Assembly (NCBI GenBank): GCA_044375955.1 | Contig: JBILLS010000074.1 | Coordinates: 1 to 15,517 of the forward strand | Length of the DNA: 15,517 nt | Direction of reading: 5' to 3' | Source of the DNA: VGCC01 sp044375955 | GTDB taxonomy: Bacteria; Actinomycetota; Actinomycetes; S36-B12 | Shown here: piece by piece, positions 13,394 to 15,517 of the stretch | Position numbering within the stretch: the stretch's first letter is position 1 | How the letters are laid out: every line of letters begins with the position of its first letter | Notes under the pieces: generated by a model | The model's input: the letters and a program-made list of their open reading frames with translations, nothing else | Database searches by the model: none | What the model was told of the DNA's origin: nothing | Translations under genes and position numbers: made by a program

Positions 13394-14896
13394 ATGTCCA
13401 GCGGATTTTCAATCGGTTTAAGCGGTCTTCAGACAAACTCCTCGGCAATTGAAACGGCAAGTAAAAATATTGCCTCGTCGAATGTTGTTGGCTTTAAAAG
13501 TACTGAATTTTTGTTCTCTGAAGCCTTGGCCCGATCGACGTCGGGATCATCAGGTGGCAATTTTGCCCCTGCAGGAACAGGCGCGCTCACCAGAAGTATC
13601 TTTGCCGGTGGAGCGACTCGTTACTCTGCCTCACCCCTTGACCTTTCGATTAACGGTGAGGGCATGTTTTCGCTGACCCTCATGCAAGACGGTTCAAGCG
13701 AGAGGGTGTACACACGCAATGGCCAGTTTCTTACCGACAAGGATGGCAGCATCGTCAATGCTAACGGTCTTTACCTGCTTGGCTTTCCCCAAGACAACGG
13801 TGTAATCGATCTATCAAAGGCCAAGCCGCTAAAGATGCCAGCATCGCCAGTGCCAGCAAATACGACAACCACTGCCAACATTGCAGTCAATCTCGACGCA
13901 CGAAAGCCTGCGATTCAAGTGGCGGGGGCAGACGGCACAGGCGGTGTCAAACTTGATGTGAAGGATCCAAATACTTACTCTCACTCAACCTTCCTAACGA
14001 TTTACGACAAGGTTGGCAAACAACACACGCTTGCGCTTTACTATCAAAAAGTTGATGGCGCATCGGGTGGAGAAGGTGAGTCTGGCTCCTCAAAGCGTGT
14101 TACTTACAACGTCTACGGAACGATTGACGGTCAGGCGTTTATTGGTGGGGCAACACCATTAAACGGTATGAGTGGAAGTGATGCGTCGGGAAGCTCAGTG
14201 TCAGTCGTGATGCCTAATGCACTCGTTCGTGCAGACGATGGCACTTTTACGCCTGCAGGTGATTTCGACGCAACGGGTAAGTTAGTGATGCCTACCCCCC
14301 CCAAAGTCCTGACGACCGTAACATTCGAGGCAGGCTTGCTGAAGATGGTTGGTGCTACAGAAGTTAAAGCAAACTCGAATGCGAGCATCAAGATCGCACT
14401 GATGCCGCCAGCGGGAAGTCCTTTTGATCCAACCGTAGCGCTCGACGATCCGTTGAGCTTTGACTTTAGTTTTTTTGGGACTTCAAATTTTGCGTCAGCT
14501 TTTGAAGTTAAAGATATCGACCAAGATGGTTATGCAGCAGGGTCATTAACGGGCTTATCTATCGACGAAACGGGCCTGATTCGTGGCCAGTATTCAAATG
14601 GACGCTCTGTTGTGGCGGGACAGATTATGCTAACGACCTTCCCAGCAGTTAATGGTCTCAAGGAAGTCTCGCCAAGTATTTTCAAGGCAACTGACGGTGC
14701 TGGGATCGCGCGTACCGGATCTCCAGGTGCTTCAGTGTTTGGCACGATTCGCTCTCAGTCGCTCGAAGAAGCAAACGTCGACATGGCTACTGAGCTTGTG
14801 AAACTGATGGTCCAGCAAAGAAACTATCAGGCAAACGCTCAGAGCATTCGCGCGCAGGATGAGATCCTAACAACAACGATCCAGATGTCACGCTGA
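13394..14896 (+). CDS. flgE: Flagellar hook protein FlgE
   Basis: FlgE polymerises into the hook, the universal joint outside the outer membrane. The 500-residue product has the N-terminal D0 motif NIASSNVVGFKSTEF (about residues 26-40). A PLDLSINGEGMFSL segment, VKDIDQDGYAAGSLTGLSID (compare QDGYxxGxLxxLxVD in homologs) and the C-terminal D0 helix ending in QRNYQANAQSIRAQDEILTT follow. It is longer than enteric FlgE (about 400), with extra length in the surface-exposed middle domains. The start is preceded by AGGGTGA at 13380-13386. The 44-base gap before it is T-rich but has no hairpin or promoter I recognise. Its stop overlaps the flgF start. Confidence 0.96.
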   Translation: MSSGFSIGLSGLQTNSSAIETASKNIASSNVVGFKSTEFLFSEALARSTSGSSGGNFAPAGTGALTRSIFAGGATRYSASPLDLSINGEGMFSLTLMQDGSSERVYTRNGQFLTDKDGSIVNANGLYLLGFPQDNGVIDLSKAKPLKMPASPVPANTTTTANIAVNLDARKPAIQVAGADGTGGVKLDVKDPNTYSHSTFLTIYDKVGKQHTLALYYQKVDGASGGEGESGSSKRVTYNVYGTIDGQAFIGGATPLNGMSGSDASGSSVSVVMPNALVRADDGTFTPAGDFDATGKLVMPTPPKVLTTVTFEAGLLKMVGATEVKANSNASIKIALMPPAGSPFDPTVALDDPLSFDFSFFGTSNFASAFEVKDIDQDGYAAGSLTGLSIDETGLIRGQYSNGRSVVAGQIMLTTFPAVNGLKEVSPSIFKATDGAGIARTGSPGASVFGTIRSQSLEEANVDMATELVKLMVQQRNYQANAQSIRAQDEILTTTIQMSR

Positions 14897-15517
14897 TGGA
14901 TAGACTCGTTTTTGCAGCGATGACCGGCGCGCGTGCGGCGGTCAACCAGTTGGCGATTACAGCTAACAATCTATCTAACGCTGCGACGCCGGGCTTTAGA
15001 GAGCAGATTGCAGCGTTCAGGGCTGTTCCAATGGGTGGTGATGGCGCAAACACGCGTGCTTTCACACTTGACACAACGCCGGGTTCGAACTTTTCGATGG
15101 GTGTTGTTGAAGCCACAAACAATCCGATGGATCTCGCTCTTTCGGACGGTGCTTACCTTGTCGTAAGAAGGCAAGACGGTAGAGAGGCCCTCACGCGAGC
15201 TGGACGTATGTCGGTTTCGACGACGGGTGAGCTTCGTGGTGCACTCGGCTTGCCCTTAGTTGGTGAGACAGGGCCGATTGTTGTGCCGCCAAATACGATT
15301 CCTCAAATAGGCGAGGATGGGACTGTTACGATTTTTGATCCCAACTCACCGCAGCCCCAGATTATTGGGCGCTTACGGTTGGCAAAGGCGGAAGGGACTA
15401 CGTTAACGAGGGCTCCGGACGGATTGTTCGAGTTGCCCGCAGGCACAACACCACGTTCAGATCCTTCGGTCGCGGTAAAGCAAGGGTTTATTGAGGGTTC
15501 AAATGTCAGCGTTGCTT
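14896..15517 (+). CDS. flgF: Flagellar proximal rod protein FlgF, N-terminal part (cut by window end)
   Basis: FlgF is a proximal rod subunit placed between FlgB/FlgC and the distal rod protein FlgG. The frame opens at ATG 14896, overlapping the flgE stop by one base (TGATG), and stays open to the window edge for 207 codons. The sequence has MDRLVFAAMTGARAAVNQL, the rod motif NNLSNAATPGFREQ, NPMDLALSDGAYLVV, and later GFIEGSNVSVA, typical of the FlgF/FlgG family near the C-terminus (usual FlgF about 250 residues). The MDRLVF start and the order after flgE favour FlgF over FlgG. Probably fewer than 50 residues are missing. Confidence 0.94.
   Translation, partial: MDRLVFAAMTGARAAVNQLAITANNLSNAATPGFREQIAAFRAVPMGGDGANTRAFTLDTTPGSNFSMGVVEATNNPMDLALSDGAYLVVRRQDGREALTRAGRMSVSTTGELRGALGLPLVGETGPIVVPPNTIPQIGEDGTVTIFDPNSPQPQIIGRLRLAKAEGTTLTRAPDGLFELPAGTTPRSDPSVAVKQGFIEGSNVSVA

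Noticed and set aside
14740..14755. TGGCACG resembling a sigma-54 -24 box within flgE, before flgF
   Set aside because: The downstream GC falls two bases too early (TGGCACGATTCGCTCT), so the -24/-12 spacing is wrong, and the site is inside coding sequence.

Overview
This window is a contiguous flagellar gene cluster. All genes are on the + strand and tightly packed, and neither end is complete: it opens inside fliF and closes inside flgF. Base composition looks moderate (by eye about half GC, not counted). Protein sequences and the apparent sigma-54 promoters suggest a motile, Gram-negative proteobacterium. Betaproteobacteria seem likeliest, with gammaproteobacteria possible. I cannot name a genus. 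I see no tRNA, rRNA, CRISPR array or mobile element.

Layout: (1) 2-3334: the 3' part of fliF (MS ring), then fliH, fliI and fliJ (export ATPase complex). fliG, which normally lies between fliF and fliH, is absent. (2) A 162-base gap with a good sigma-54 (-24/-12) promoter candidate. (3) 3497-9335: fliK, fliL, fliM, fliN, a single ORF joining FliO to FliP, fliQ and fliR, that is hook-length control, stator-associated protein, C-ring and export gate. (4) 9338-11645: two genes I do not recognise as standard flagellar genes. One encodes a Cys-rich lipoprotein. The other encodes a secreted protein with a disordered linker and a C-terminal alpha-carbonic-anhydrase fold that lacks all three zinc-binding histidines. 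(5) A 146-base gap with overlapping hairpins and a second, stronger sigma-54 promoter candidate. (6) 11792-15517: flgB, flgC, flgD, flgE and the start of flgF (rod, hook cap, hook).

The genes cover most of a basal body: ring, ATPase and stalk, switch, secretion gate, rod and hook. In this window the recognisable sigma-54 promoters precede only fliK and flgBCDEF, so the hook-length ruler and the rod and hook structural genes may be timed together. As I recall, these two sets also share the RpoN/FleR class in Pseudomonas aeruginosa.

The most interesting points are the embedded lipoprotein and zinc-less carbonic-anhydrase-like pair (a candidate undescribed periplasmic accessory of the motor), the FliO-FliP fusion, the missing fliG, and a FliM whose N-terminal CheY-binding peptide is absent or degenerate.
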